A stretch of DNA of 64,000 nucleotides from Spirochaetales bacterium (GTDB lineage: Bacteria > Spirochaetota > Spirochaetia > DSM-2461): positions 1-64,000 of the forward strand of contig QKAW01000040.1 of the NCBI GenBank assembly GCA_003247135.1. Reading direction: 5' to 3'. Position numbers and translations under genes: made by a program. Shown piece after piece: positions 43,081-52,070 of the stretch; position 1 is the first letter of the stretch; each line of letters starts with the position of its first letter. A model generated the notes under the pieces. The model did no database searches. It was not told the origin of the DNA and was given only the letters and a program-made list of their open reading frames with translations.

Positions 43081-44435
43081 TGAACAAAATATATGCATTC
43101 TTGTTTTTTATTATCTCTTTTTCTATAAATAGTGAAATATTGAAACTGGAAAATAGCAGATTTGGAATTTCTGAAACTAAAAAAGGTTATTTTGATATTT
43201 ATATCTTTGATGATAATGGAAGAAAGATTTCTGTTTTAGATAACGGTTTGTATCTTAATTTTAGAATTTTTATAAATGACAGTGATAAGCGTTTTTTTCT
43301 TCAGGAAAAGGGTCAATTTATAATTATTTTAACTGAAGACAGTTATATGATTAAATGGAGGGTTGATAGTCTTGAACTTTTAGAGACTTATAAAATCGAT
43401 AATGATGGATTTAATTATACTATAAGTTTGAAAAACAGAAGTGATAAAGAGCGAAATATTGGCTTTTATTTAATGTATGATACATATCTTGGAGAAGAAA
43501 AAAAAGAGCATTTCTGGTATAATGGCTTTGATTTAATATCTAGTGAAAAATACTACTCAGGGGGAGTTCTTCCAGAAAACATATTATCCAGGGATGAGTT
43601 GGGAACATTTATTGACTTTAATTTTAAACAGAGTGATAAAAGACCTGATTCTGTTATTTTAGGTAACTGGGATAGATTGGCTTACAGTAAGCTCTGGCCC
43701 TATAAACCGAAAAACGGTGGTTTGTTTTCTTATGGATATTACTCAATTAATGATTCAGGGCTTGGACTTGTTTATGAACCAAGGGCTGTGGATATAAACA
43801 AAGATGTAACCTATAATTTTAGAATTAATCTTGGTAAAATTGACAGTAAATTAATAACAGATACAAAAGTCAATGAAATAAAAAATGATTCAAAGCAATG
43901 GATTAAGATAGAACCAGTGACAGAAGATAGTTCTGTAAAAGATAATAGTTCTGTAAAAGAAGATAGTTCTATAAAAGAGAATAGTTCTGTAAAAGAAGAT
44001 AGTTCTGTAAAAGAAGATAGTTCTATAAAAGAAGATAGTTCTATAAAAGAAGACAGTTCTATAAAAGAAGATAGTTCTATAAAAGAAGATAGTTCTATAA
44101 AAGAAGACAGTTCAGTAAAAGAGGATAGTTCTGAAAAAGAAGACAGTTCAGTAAAAGAGGATAGTTCTGTAAAAGAGAATAGTTCTATAAAAGAGAATAG
44201 TTCTATAAAAGAGAATAGTTCTATAAAAGAGAATAGTTCTATAAAAGAAGATAGTTCTGTAAAAGAAGATAGTTCTGTAAAAGAAGATAGTTCTGTAAAC
44301 AATAAGATAATTGATAGAACAGAACTGGAAAGAATGTTAGATTATATTCAAAAAAAGAAAAGAGGTGAGGATGTCTCTGAGTATGATTTTGATGAAAAAT
44401 ATATTTTGGAGCAGTTAAAAAGACGAGATGAGTAA
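43080..44435 (+). CDS. Exported beta-rich protein with 21-unit hexapeptide repeat
   Basis: The 451-residue protein has a signal peptide (MNKIYAFLFFIISFSINSE) and a beta-rich domain of about 250 residues (KLENSRFGISETKKGYFDIY onward; IGFYLMYDTYLGEEKKEHFW). A low-complexity region of 21 SS[VI]KE[DN]-type hexapeptides covers about residues 282-407, followed by an acidic, helical C-terminus ending DEKYILEQLKRRDE. The repeat is highly charged and probably extended, acting as a spacer between two domains. No family was recognised. It overlaps its neighbours by 1 and 8 bases, implying a complex with the flanking TPR proteins. Confidence 0.75.
   Translation: MNKIYAFLFFIISFSINSEILKLENSRFGISETKKGYFDIYIFDDNGRKISVLDNGLYLNFRIFINDSDKRFFLQEKGQFIIILTEDSYMIKWRVDSLELLETYKIDNDGFNYTISLKNRSDKERNIGFYLMYDTYLGEEKKEHFWYNGFDLISSEKYYSGGVLPENILSRDELGTFIDFNFKQSDKRPDSVILGNWDRLAYSKLWPYKPKNGGLFSYGYYSINDSGLGLVYEPRAVDINKDVTYNFRINLGKIDSKLITDTKVNEIKNDSKQWIKIEPVTEDSSVKDNSSVKEDSSIKENSSVKEDSSVKEDSSIKEDSSIKEDSSIKEDSSIKEDSSIKEDSSVKEDSSEKEDSSVKEDSSVKENSSIKENSSIKENSSIKENSSIKEDSSVKEDSSVKEDSSVNNKIIDRTELERMLDYIQKKKRGEDVSEYDFDEKYILEQLKRRDE
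43923..44300. repeat. 18-bp in-frame tandem repeat, 21 units
   Basis: Twenty-one consecutive 18-bp units (gaagatagttctgtaaaa type) fill exactly 378 bases. Variation is confined to a few positions that switch Asp/Asn, Val/Ile and once Glu. Blocks of identical neighbours (five consecutive EDSSIK units, four consecutive ENSSIK units) suggest expansion by slippage. The unit length is a multiple of three, so copy-number changes alter protein length without breaking the frame. Confidence 0.97.
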
Positions 44436-45546
44436 AAAACCTAAAGTACTGAGAAAAGGTCTATTGCACTTGGGTAGGGGTGAGTATTCTCAAGTAATTG
44501 GCTTATTAGAGAGTAAAATACCTCTTTTTCTTGAAAACAAAGAATTTTATACAATTTTAGCAAAAGCTTTTTTTTATACAGGGGATTACTCTGGTGCAAA
44601 ATTATATTTTGAGAGAGGACAAAAAATAGTTTGGGATACTGAAAGTTCTCTTTTTTTAGCTGTATTAGGTTTAAAAAGAAGGGATTTTAACAGTTCGCTA
44701 AGAATCTGGCTTGATATCTTGGATGAAGATCCAAAAAATATTATGGCAAAAAGAGGATTAGCACTTTTAAAGAAGTACTCTAGTATGGATGATCTTGAGA
44801 ATTTTATTCACTCTAAAAAAATTAATAAGCTTATACCGAGAAAAAAAATTATATTAGCAAAGAGTACAATTTCAATTTTATCAATAATTATATTAATAGG
44901 GATAACTTCTATCATTACAGTAAAAATGAATTTTATTGACTCAATAAAACTTAAGTTGTTTTCCGACGCTGTATCTGTAGTTGAGGACAGGAGTGGATTA
45001 GGTGAGTTTGAAATTAAGTCTCTTAAGAATGATTTTATTGACTATTCTAATGAATCTGTTTATTCATTTACAGGTGCTCAAATTGAAGACTATTTTAAGA
45101 TGGCGTCTAAGTTATTTAATGAAGGTAAGGACAACAAAGTAAGAACATATTTAAATCTTATTAAATATTCAAATAGCAATAACCCAACAAAACAGAAGGC
45201 TGAACATCTGGAGCAGTATCTAATAGACCCAATGTGGACTAATTATTCTGATGATTTTACATACTCAGATGTTATAAATAACCTATATAAATATGAAAAA
45301 TGTATTATTAAATGGAAGGGGAAGCTATCAAATCTTGATATTTCTGATAAGAAAATCAAATTTTCACTGCTTGTGGGGTACGACAAAGGGAAAATTCTTG
45401 AAGGAGTTGTTCCTGTTGAGTTAAATGAAAATATTAAAATCCAGGATAATCTTCCTATTGAAGTTTTGGGAAGAGTTATCATTAAAGATGACTCATTCTA
45501 TCTAGAAGCTCTTACTGTTATGCAGTATATAATTAAAGATAAATGA
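44428..45546 (+). CDS. TPR-containing membrane-anchored protein
   Basis: The 372-residue protein has an N-terminal cytoplasmic TPR region of about 130 residues (KGLLHLGRGEYSQVIGLLES; LAKAFFYTGDYSGAKLYFER), one transmembrane helix (STISILSIIILIGITSIITV) near residues 147-167, and an extracytoplasmic C-terminal domain of about 200 residues. The C-terminal domain includes more helices, then strands resembling an OB-like fold. No family was recognised. It overlaps the repeat-protein gene by eight bases and the dtd start by four, tying the group to dtd and possibly recA. Confidence 0.78.
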   Translation: MSKKPKVLRKGLLHLGRGEYSQVIGLLESKIPLFLENKEFYTILAKAFFYTGDYSGAKLYFERGQKIVWDTESSLFLAVLGLKRRDFNSSLRIWLDILDEDPKNIMAKRGLALLKKYSSMDDLENFIHSKKINKLIPRKKIILAKSTISILSIIILIGITSIITVKMNFIDSIKLKLFSDAVSVVEDRSGLGEFEIKSLKNDFIDYSNESVYSFTGAQIEDYFKMASKLFNEGKDNKVRTYLNLIKYSNSNNPTKQKAEHLEQYLIDPMWTNYSDDFTYSDVINNLYKYEKCIIKWKGKLSNLDISDKKIKFSLLVGYDKGKILEGVVPVELNENIKIQDNLPIEVLGRVIIKDDSFYLEALTVMQYIIKDK

Positions 45547-45986
45547 GAGTAGTAATTCAACGAGTAAAAAACGCCAGGGTAGAAGTAGATGGCGAAACTA
45601 CAGGTCAAATTAAAGAAGGAATGTTAGTTTATGCTGGATTTTCACAGAATGACAGTGAAACTGATCTCAATTGGATGGTTAATAAAATAATCAATTTGAG
45701 AATATTTGATGATGAAAATGGAAAAATGAATCTATCTTTAGCTGATGTTGGATTGGGTGTTCTAGTTGTATCTCAGTTTACCCTGTTAGGTGATTGCAAG
45801 AAAGGCAGACGACCATCATTTGATAATGCAGCTAAAGCCAGTGATGCTAGAGATATGTATGACAGGTTTCTGAAACTTCTGAAAAAAGATGTCTTAGATC
45901 TTCAATCAGGTGTTTTTCAAGCCCACATGAATGTTTCATATAGCAATGATGGCCCTGTTACTATGATTATAGACAGTAAAAACTAA
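45543..45986 (+). CDS. dtd: D-aminoacyl-tRNA deacylase
   Basis: DTD removes D-amino acids such as D-tyrosine from mischarged tRNAs. The 147-residue protein has the family start MRVVIQRVKNARVEVDGE, the catalytic-site motif VSQFTLLGDCKKGRRPSF and the C-terminal GPVTMIID, which corresponds to the Gly-cis-Pro proofreading motif. The ATG lies in the stop codon of the upstream gene (ATGA), giving translational coupling. An 11-bp inverted repeat follows directly. Confidence 0.95.
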   Translation: MRVVIQRVKNARVEVDGETTGQIKEGMLVYAGFSQNDSETDLNWMVNKIINLRIFDDENGKMNLSLADVGLGVLVVSQFTLLGDCKKGRRPSFDNAAKASDARDMYDRFLKLLKKDVLDLQSGVFQAHMNVSYSNDGPVTMIIDSKN

Positions 45987-46014
45987 ATAATACTTAACAT
46001 TTTTTAAGTATTAT
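45987..46014. other. Inverted repeat between dtd and recA
   Basis: An 11-bp perfect stem (ataatacttaa/ttaagtattat) with a 6-base loop begins one base after the dtd stop. No T tract follows, so termination may be weak. It lies 54 bases before the recA start and might instead be an operator or mRNA-stabilising hairpin. No LexA-type box was recognised. Confidence 0.55.
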
Positions 46015-46067
46015 GATAGTTTGAATTCATATAAAAATTTGTGTTAATATTCTTATTAGAGGTTTGT

Positions 46068-47123
46068 ATGGCGATTGGTGATAAAAAAGAAGATAGATTA
46101 AAGGCATTGGAAGTTGCAAAGCAGCAAATAGACAAGCAATTTGGAAAAGGTTCTCTCATGAGAATGGGTGAGGCGGAAAGACTTAATGTTGAAGTTATTC
46201 CATCTGGTTCTATATTGCTTGATGAAGCAATTGGTGTTGGTGGTTATCCTAAAGGCCGTATTATTGAGATCTATGGACCAGAATCCTCTGGTAAAACAAC
46301 TTTAGCCCTTCATGCAATTGCCGAATGTCAGAAAATGGGTGGTATTGCTGCCTTTGTAGATGCTGAACATGCAATGGATCCTGCTTATGCCAAAAAACTT
46401 GGTGTAAATATTGATGACTTATGGATTTCACAACCTGATACCGGGGAGCAAGCTCTTGAAATAACTGAGTCATTGGTTAGATCCGGTGCAGTAGATATAA
46501 TAGTCGTAGATTCAGTTGCCGCTCTAACACCTCAGGCAGAGATTGATGGTGATATGGGTGACTCTCATATGGGGCTTCAGGCCAGATTAATGAGTCAGGC
46601 ACTAAGAAAGTTAACAGCTATAATTTCAAAATCCAGTTGTAGTCTGATATTTATTAATCAGATAAGAATGAAAATTGGTGTTATGTTTGGTAATCCGGAA
46701 ACAACAACTGGTGGTAATGCTCTAAAATTTTATTCATCTTTACGGTTAGAAGTAAGAAAAATAGAGACAATTTCAAAAGGTCAAGATGATGCGACTGGTA
46801 ATAGAGTTAGAGTAAAAGTTGTTAAAAATAAGGTTGCAGCACCATTTAGAAAGGCTGAGCTGGAAATTTTATTTGGCCAGGGAATTTCTGCAACAGCAAG
46901 TCTTCTGGACGGAGCATTAAAATTCGATTTAATACAGAAAAGTGGTGCATGGTATTCATATAAAGATGCAAAAATTGGTCAGGGTAGGGAAAATGTTAAG
47001 TTATTCCTTGATGAAAATCCACAAGTTTTTAAAGAACTGGATATTGAAGTTCGAAAAAGAATATTTGGTGATACAAATCCTGAGCCTGTTAAGAAAAAAA
47101 GCTCAAAAACCGAAGAGGAATAG
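46068..47123 (+). CDS. recA: Recombinase A
   Basis: RecA mediates strand exchange and, in many bacteria, LexA self-cleavage. The ATG at 46068 has AGAGG five bases upstream and yields a 351-residue protein starting [20 protein letters not shown]; the frame extends upstream to 46041. Walker A is [10 protein letters not shown], followed by [13 protein letters not shown], Walker [13 protein letters not shown], the L2-loop region ([20 protein letters not shown]) and the C-terminal domain. No intein is present. Confidence 0.98.
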   Translation: MAIGDKKEDRLKALEVAKQQIDKQFGKGSLMRMGEAERLNVEVIPSGSILLDEAIGVGGYPKGRIIEIYGPESSGKTTLALHAIAECQKMGGIAAFVDAEHAMDPAYAKKLGVNIDDLWISQPDTGEQALEITESLVRSGAVDIIVVDSVAALTPQAEIDGDMGDSHMGLQARLMSQALRKLTAIISKSSCSLIFINQIRMKIGVMFGNPETTTGGNALKFYSSLRLEVRKIETISKGQDDATGNRVRVKVVKNKVAAPFRKAELEILFGQGISATASLLDGALKFDLIQKSGAWYSYKDAKIGQGRENVKLFLDENPQVFKELDIEVRKRIFGDTNPEPVKKKSSKTEEE

Positions 47124-47149
47124 AAAAAGGTTCATATAGAACCTTTTTT
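47124..47149. terminator. Bidirectional terminator between recA and the ABC-F gene
   Basis: Stem aaggttc/gaacctt with a 5-base loop is flanked by an A run (47124-47128) and a T run (47144-47150), so it can terminate recA on the plus strand and the convergent ABC-F gene on the minus strand. It begins directly after the recA stop. Confidence 0.93.
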
Positions 47150-49007
47150 ACATTTTTTCTCCTAGTTCTTCCCATCGAATGTAACTCTCTTCCAACTTTA
47201 TTTTAAAATCGTTGTACTCCTTCATCCTTTCTCCAAGGTCAGGACTATTGGGATTTTCGGTAAAAGAAACTTCTAAAATTTCTATTTTTTCTTCAAATAA
47301 TTCTATATCTTTTTCAAGTTTTTCAAACTCTTTTTGTTCTTTAAAAGATAGACCTTTTTTTTCCTCTCTGCTAATATTTTTTGTACCTTTCTGTTTTGCT
47401 CTTTTTTCATCTTTAAGAAGATCTTTTCTATAATCTGTATAATCAGAATAGTTACCTGCGAACCCAGTTATTTCTGCATTGTTGTTTAATATGAACAGAA
47501 AATCTACAACCTTATCAAGGAAAAACCTATCATGGGATACGACTATTAAACATCCTGTATAGTCAGCAAGGAAATCTTCTAAAAGAGTTAGTGTTTGAAT
47601 GTCAAAATCGTTGGTCGGTTCGTCCAGAATAAGGAAATTGGGATTTGAAAGTAATATACTTATCAAGTATAGTCTTTTTCTCTCTCCGCCGGAAATATTT
47701 GATATTTGTGTATGAAATAGGGATTTGGGAAATAGAAAAAGTTCCAGGAACTGGGTTGGAGTTAGTTTTCTTCCATCATCAAGTGTAATAATATTAGCTA
47801 TATCTTTTAAATAATTCATAACTGTCTGATCCTCGGGTAACTCTTTTCCCATCTGATCAAAATAACCTATATGTGTATTAATTCCCTTATCAACAATACC
47901 TGTATCGCTTTCAATGGTACCTGTGATAATATTTAAAAGAGTTGTCTTCCCAGAACCATTATCTCCAACAATTCCAATTTTCTCTCCACGTTTAAATGTG
48001 TAGTTAAAGGGCTTTATTATTTGTCTATTGTTAAATGATTTAGATACATTTTTAAGTTCAATGATTTTTTTCCCCAGTCTTCTTTCTGAAATTGAAAATT
48101 CCGAGGAAGATATTTCCTGTGACTTGACTTGATCCATCATATCATAGGCTCTGTTTATCCTTCCTTTATCCTTACTTGTTCTGGCTTTTGGTCCACGAAG
48201 TAACCACTCTTTTTCTCTTCTAAGAATATTGGTTAACCGTTCTTGGGCTCTATTTTCAGACTCTTTTCTTTCCTGTTTTTTCTCTAGAAAATAGGAGTAG
48301 TTTCCATTATAAACAAATAGTTGATTTTCATCAATTTCGATTATTTTAGTAGTGATATTATCAAGAAAATATCTGTCATGGGTTACAAGAATCAGTGCTT
48401 TTTTACTTTTAGTTAAATAGTTCTGTAACCAAACTATTGTATCAATATCCAGGTGATTGGTTGGTTCATCAAGTAGTAATAGGTTGTACTCTTGAAGTAA
48501 TGCATGGGCTATTGCTGTTTTTTTTAACATCCCTCCAGAGAGTTCCTTCATTTTCAGACTTTCGTCAAGGATTCCTAACTCACTTAAAATGCTTTTTATA
48601 TTAGATTCAATATTCCATGCGTCCAGTCTTTCCATTTCCTGAGATAACATCTCGAAATTTTCTGAATCATCAATACCTTTACTTATTTTATCAAGGGATT
48701 TATGATAATTCTTTATACAGTTCATTACTGTTCCATTAGAATCCAGTATGTGCTCTATTACTGTGTGTTCTGGATTAAATTGGATGTTCTGGTTTAGATA
48801 ACTTATTTTTAAATTATTATTTTTTGATATTGAGCCTTCAAAATCTTTTTTTATACCGGATAATACTCTAAGAAGTGTTGATTTACCGCAACCATTAATT
48901 CCTACTAAAGCAATTTTATCCTCTTCATCTATACCAAATGATACATCCGTTAATAATTCTTTATCACTTTCAATTAATGAAAGTTTGTCTATTGAGATTA
49001 AATTCAT
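47148..49007 (-). CDS. ABC-F family ATPase (Uup-like)
   Basis: ABC-F proteins have two nucleotide-binding domains and no membrane segment, and act on ribosomes. The 619-residue protein has Walker A motifs GINGCGKST and GDNGSGKT, signature motifs LSGGMLKKT and ISGGERKR, Walker B LLLLDEPTNHLD and NFLILDEPTNDFD, an interdomain linker with REKEWLLRGPKARTSKDKGR, and a C-terminal coiled coil; the GPKARTSK linker and coiled coil favour the Uup subgroup. The start ATG 49007 aligns with family N-termini; an upstream in-frame ATG (49022) cannot be excluded. Confidence 0.94.
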   Translation of the reverse strand: MNLISIDKLSLIESDKELLTDVSFGIDEEDKIALVGINGCGKSTLLRVLSGIKKDFEGSISKNNNLKISYLNQNIQFNPEHTVIEHILDSNGTVMNCIKNYHKSLDKISKGIDDSENFEMLSQEMERLDAWNIESNIKSILSELGILDESLKMKELSGGMLKKTAIAHALLQEYNLLLLDEPTNHLDIDTIVWLQNYLTKSKKALILVTHDRYFLDNITTKIIEIDENQLFVYNGNYSYFLEKKQERKESENRAQERLTNILRREKEWLLRGPKARTSKDKGRINRAYDMMDQVKSQEISSSEFSISERRLGKKIIELKNVSKSFNNRQIIKPFNYTFKRGEKIGIVGDNGSGKTTLLNIITGTIESDTGIVDKGINTHIGYFDQMGKELPEDQTVMNYLKDIANIITLDDGRKLTPTQFLELFLFPKSLFHTQISNISGGERKRLYLISILLSNPNFLILDEPTNDFDIQTLTLLEDFLADYTGCLIVVSHDRFFLDKVVDFLFILNNNAEITGFAGNYSDYTDYRKDLLKDEKRAKQKGTKNISREEKKGLSFKEQKEFEKLEKDIELFEEKIEILEVSFTENPNSPDLGERMKEYNDFKIKLEESYIRWEELGEKM

Positions 49008-49132
49008 ATGAAACTTTATCATATAGATAAAAATTGAAATAGAGCTCTATAATATTTACTTTTATATTTAAACTCTCTTTATAGTTTTAGTGATTAAAAG
49101 TATACTAACATATTATTTTTCAGGAGGAGAGA

Positions 49133-49927
49133 ATGAATCAGGATAGAGTAAAAGAAATTTTACTTGAATTGGATAGTAACGTTATCGATTTTAGTGTTGT
49201 ATTTACTGGTAAAGAGAGTACAAAAGTTGATGGACTTTATAATCGGGAGACTTGTGAAATACTAATACATAATAGAAATTTTAAGGAAGATAATTCTCTA
49301 ATATATACTGCAATTCATGAATTTGCTCACCATATTCAGTTTACCAGAGAGGATCCTGATAGAAATAGCAGGGCACATACAGTGGCATTCTGGAATACAT
49401 TTCATCATCTTCTGGATTTGGCTGAAGAGAAGAAATACTATATAAATATTTTTAATTCTGACGATAATTTTCTAAAATTAACAAAAATTATTAAAGAGAA
49501 TTATTTAACTCAAAATGGGAAATTAATGAAGGATTTTGGGAAGCTTCTTGTTGAAGCCTATGATTTATGTCAAACAACCCATGCAGAGTTTGAGGATTAT
49601 GTGGATAGAGCATTGTGTATGAATAGAACTGCTGCCAAAAGTATTATGAAGGTATATGCCATGGATGTTGAGCCATCCCTTGGATTTGATAATATGAAAA
49701 TTGTTGCCAATGTAAAAGATAATAACCTTAGAAAGAGTGCTGAAGAGTCTTTTAAACAAGGGCATAGTCCTAATGAAGTACGATCTGAAATTAATGTAAG
49801 TAAACCTGAACCGAAATTAACCAAGAAGAAACTTGAGTCTGAGAAAACCAGAATTGAGAAATCAATACATGCTCTACAGGTAAAACTTGCAGAGTTAGAG
49901 ATTAAAATAGATGAATTTGAAGAATAA
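49133..49927 (+). CDS. Predicted HEXXH metalloprotease-like protein with coiled-coil tail
   Basis: The 264-residue protein has a zinc-protease-like motif, AIHEFAHHIQF, near residue 62 and the downstream RNSRAHTVAFWNTFHH, which could supply the third metal ligand, as in SprT-like and other small zincins. It has no signal peptide, so the protein is probably cytoplasmic. The last 40 residues form a charged coiled coil (KKLESEKTRIEKSIHALQVK). CAGGAGGAGA lies before the ATG. It overlaps udk by 17 bases. The precise family was not recognised and proteolysis is inferred from the motif only. Confidence 0.78.
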   Translation: MNQDRVKEILLELDSNVIDFSVVFTGKESTKVDGLYNRETCEILIHNRNFKEDNSLIYTAIHEFAHHIQFTREDPDRNSRAHTVAFWNTFHHLLDLAEEKKYYINIFNSDDNFLKLTKIIKENYLTQNGKLMKDFGKLLVEAYDLCQTTHAEFEDYVDRALCMNRTAAKSIMKVYAMDVEPSLGFDNMKIVANVKDNNLRKSAEESFKQGHSPNEVRSEINVSKPEPKLTKKKLESEKTRIEKSIHALQVKLAELEIKIDEFEE

Positions 49928-50528
49928 TGTAACATTTGTAGGTATAACTGGTGGTTCTGGTTCCGGAAAAACAACTATTGTTAGAAAAATAGAAGAAACA
50001 GTTTCAGATTTTGTTTTTATACCTCAGGATAATTATTATAAAAGTGCAAGTCACATAACAAATAGTACAATAACCTCTTTCAACTTTGATCATCCAGATG
50101 CTTTTGACTCTGATCTTCTTCTGGAACATCTTAATCAGCTTAAAAAAGGTAATTCTATTGAAATGCCGGAGTATGATTTTGTAAAGCATTCAAGAAAGGA
50201 TAAGAGGGTTACTATTAATAGCCATAATGTTGTTATTGTTGAGGGTATTATGCTCTTCTGGGATAAAAGAATACGAGATTTGTTCGATCTTAAAATTTTT
50301 GTTGATACTCCTGATGATATAAGATTTATCAGAAGGTTATCCAGGGATGTACAGGAAAGAGGCAGAACTATTGATTCCGTAATAACACAGTATCTTGAAG
50401 TTGTTAGGCCTGGATATTACGAATTTATAGAACCAACAAAAACCTATGCTGATATAATAATACCTGAAGGAGGATTTAATGGTAATGCTCTTCAGGTATT
50501 AGTTTCCTACTTAAAGGATATTAATTAA
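49911..50528 (+). CDS. udk: Uridine kinase
   Basis: Phosphorylates uridine or cytidine in pyrimidine salvage. The 205-residue protein has the P-loop GITGGSGSGKTTIV, FNFDHPDAFDSDLL with the substrate Asp, MPEYDFVKHSRKD, VVIVEGIMLFWD and a lid with IRFIRRLSRDVQERGRT. The start ATG lies inside the upstream gene (17-base overlap). Its stop codon directly abuts the stop codon of the convergent glgA gene, with no gap or terminator between them. Confidence 0.94.
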   Translation: MNLKNNVTFVGITGGSGSGKTTIVRKIEETVSDFVFIPQDNYYKSASHITNSTITSFNFDHPDAFDSDLLLEHLNQLKKGNSIEMPEYDFVKHSRKDKRVTINSHNVVIVEGIMLFWDKRIRDLFDLKIFVDTPDDIRFIRRLSRDVQERGRTIDSVITQYLEVVRPGYYEFIEPTKTYADIIIPEGGFNGNALQVLVSYLKDIN

Positions 50529-52016
50529 TTACCAACTTCTTGGGTATCTGTTACTTTTTCTGTCCAGTGCCCATTGATAAATTTCAGAGTATTTTTTCGC
50601 CGATAAATCCCATGAAAAGTCTTTACCCATAGCTCTTTGTTGCATGTTTACAATATCTTCAGGTTTGTTAAACCAAACCCAGGTAGCCCATGCAACAGTA
50701 TCATATATTGCTCCAGGTGTCAGATCGTTAAAAACAAATCCGGTTCCATTTCCTGTTATATTGTCATAACTTTCAACAGTGTCTGCTAATCCACCTGTGT
50801 TTCTTACAATTGGGAGTGTTCCATATTTTAGGGAGTAAATCTGATTTAATCCGCATGGTTCATATTTACTTGGCATTAGGAAAAAATCTGAACCAGCCTC
50901 CAGCTGATGGCTTAAATCATTATTAAAGGTATTAATAAAAACAAAGTTTTCTAGCTGATAATCAAGATGTTTTAGTTCATTTTCACACCATGATTCACCA
51001 GTTCCTAGAATTACCAACTGAATTTTTAATTCACTGCAAATTCTGTAAAGACTTCCATGACTTGGTCCACAAAGAGCTCCAATACCTTTCTGGTCAACCA
51101 AACGGGTAATGACAGTAAATAGTGGAATTGAACTATTAACTTCCAGTCCTAGCATTTTCTGAAGGTTCTTTTTTATTTTGGTTTTATTTTCCAAATTGCT
51201 GGAACTAAAATTGAGTGGGGCAATTGACTTGTCTTTTTCAGGATTCCAAGTATCATAATCGCAACCATTTAATATTCCAAATAGATCCGATTTTCTTCTA
51301 TTAAGTATATGGTGTAAATTATGACCATACTCTTCCGTAAGAATTTCTCTAGAATAAGTTGGACTTACAGTTGTTAGCAGATCAGCTTTTGAGATCCCTA
51401 TTCTTAAAAAATTAAAAATACCATCATTATGGCAATTTGTATACTTGTCTAATCCTGAAAAATTTATATCCCCAAAAGGAAACCATCCTTGATATCCAAG
51501 ATTGTGTATTGTTAGTACAGAAGCTGTTGAATAAAAATCAGGATCTAAGTCACTATTATATAACAGGGATGGCACAAGTGACGATTGCCAATCATGACAA
51601 TGCATTATATCAGGGATCCATTTCATATATTTACAAAATTTAAATACTGCTTTGCACAGGACTGAAAATCTTCTTGAGTTATCTGGCCATTCTTCTTCTG
51701 GAGTTGGTCCATAGAAACCGTCTCTACCGTACAGTTCCTCATGATCAATAAAATAGATAGGTGTTTGTGAATCAGGCAAATTAGTATAGTAGATTTTAAC
51801 CCACTCTTCACCATAGTCCATATTAATACAGATTGGGTCATTATAGCTTTCTAACTTGTTCTTATCTATATTATAATATCTTGGTAAGATAATTTTTATA
51901 TCATTACCCTGTTCTGTTAATGATTTGGATAGTGATGAAACAACATCAGCTAACCCTCCAGTTTTTGCAAAAGGATAAGCCTCGCTAGCTACCATTAAAA
52001 TTTTGAGTTTGTTCAT
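50529..52016 (-). CDS. glgA: Glycogen synthase (ADP-glucose type)
   Basis: A GT5 family glycosyltransferase that extends alpha-1,4-glucan from ADP-glucose. The 495-residue protein begins MNKLKILMVASEAYPFAKTG, followed by GLADVVSSLS; the KTGGLADV motif binds the donor phosphate. The C-terminal half has VTRLVDQKGIGAL, the catalytic MPSKYEPCGLNQIYSLKYG and IVRNTGGLADTV. It implies glycogen storage. It meets udk tail-to-tail with zero gap. Other glg genes are not in this window. Confidence 0.96.
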   Translation of the reverse strand: MNKLKILMVASEAYPFAKTGGLADVVSSLSKSLTEQGNDIKIILPRYYNIDKNKLESYNDPICINMDYGEEWVKIYYTNLPDSQTPIYFIDHEELYGRDGFYGPTPEEEWPDNSRRFSVLCKAVFKFCKYMKWIPDIMHCHDWQSSLVPSLLYNSDLDPDFYSTASVLTIHNLGYQGWFPFGDINFSGLDKYTNCHNDGIFNFLRIGISKADLLTTVSPTYSREILTEEYGHNLHHILNRRKSDLFGILNGCDYDTWNPEKDKSIAPLNFSSSNLENKTKIKKNLQKMLGLEVNSSIPLFTVITRLVDQKGIGALCGPSHGSLYRICSELKIQLVILGTGESWCENELKHLDYQLENFVFINTFNNDLSHQLEAGSDFFLMPSKYEPCGLNQIYSLKYGTLPIVRNTGGLADTVESYDNITGNGTGFVFNDLTPGAIYDTVAWATWVWFNKPEDIVNMQQRAMGKDFSWDLSAKKYSEIYQWALDRKSNRYPRSW

Positions 52017-52070
52017 TTTTACTTCCTTGATGCTTAATTTTAATAACCAAACTGATATAAGTCAAACAGT

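Noticed and set aside
43811-44302. Minus-strand open frame of 163 codons with Glu/Leu/Ser/Phe repeats
   Set aside because: It is the antisense shadow of the 18-bp repeat in the plus-strand gene; the repeat removes stop codons on both strands and there is no ribosome site.
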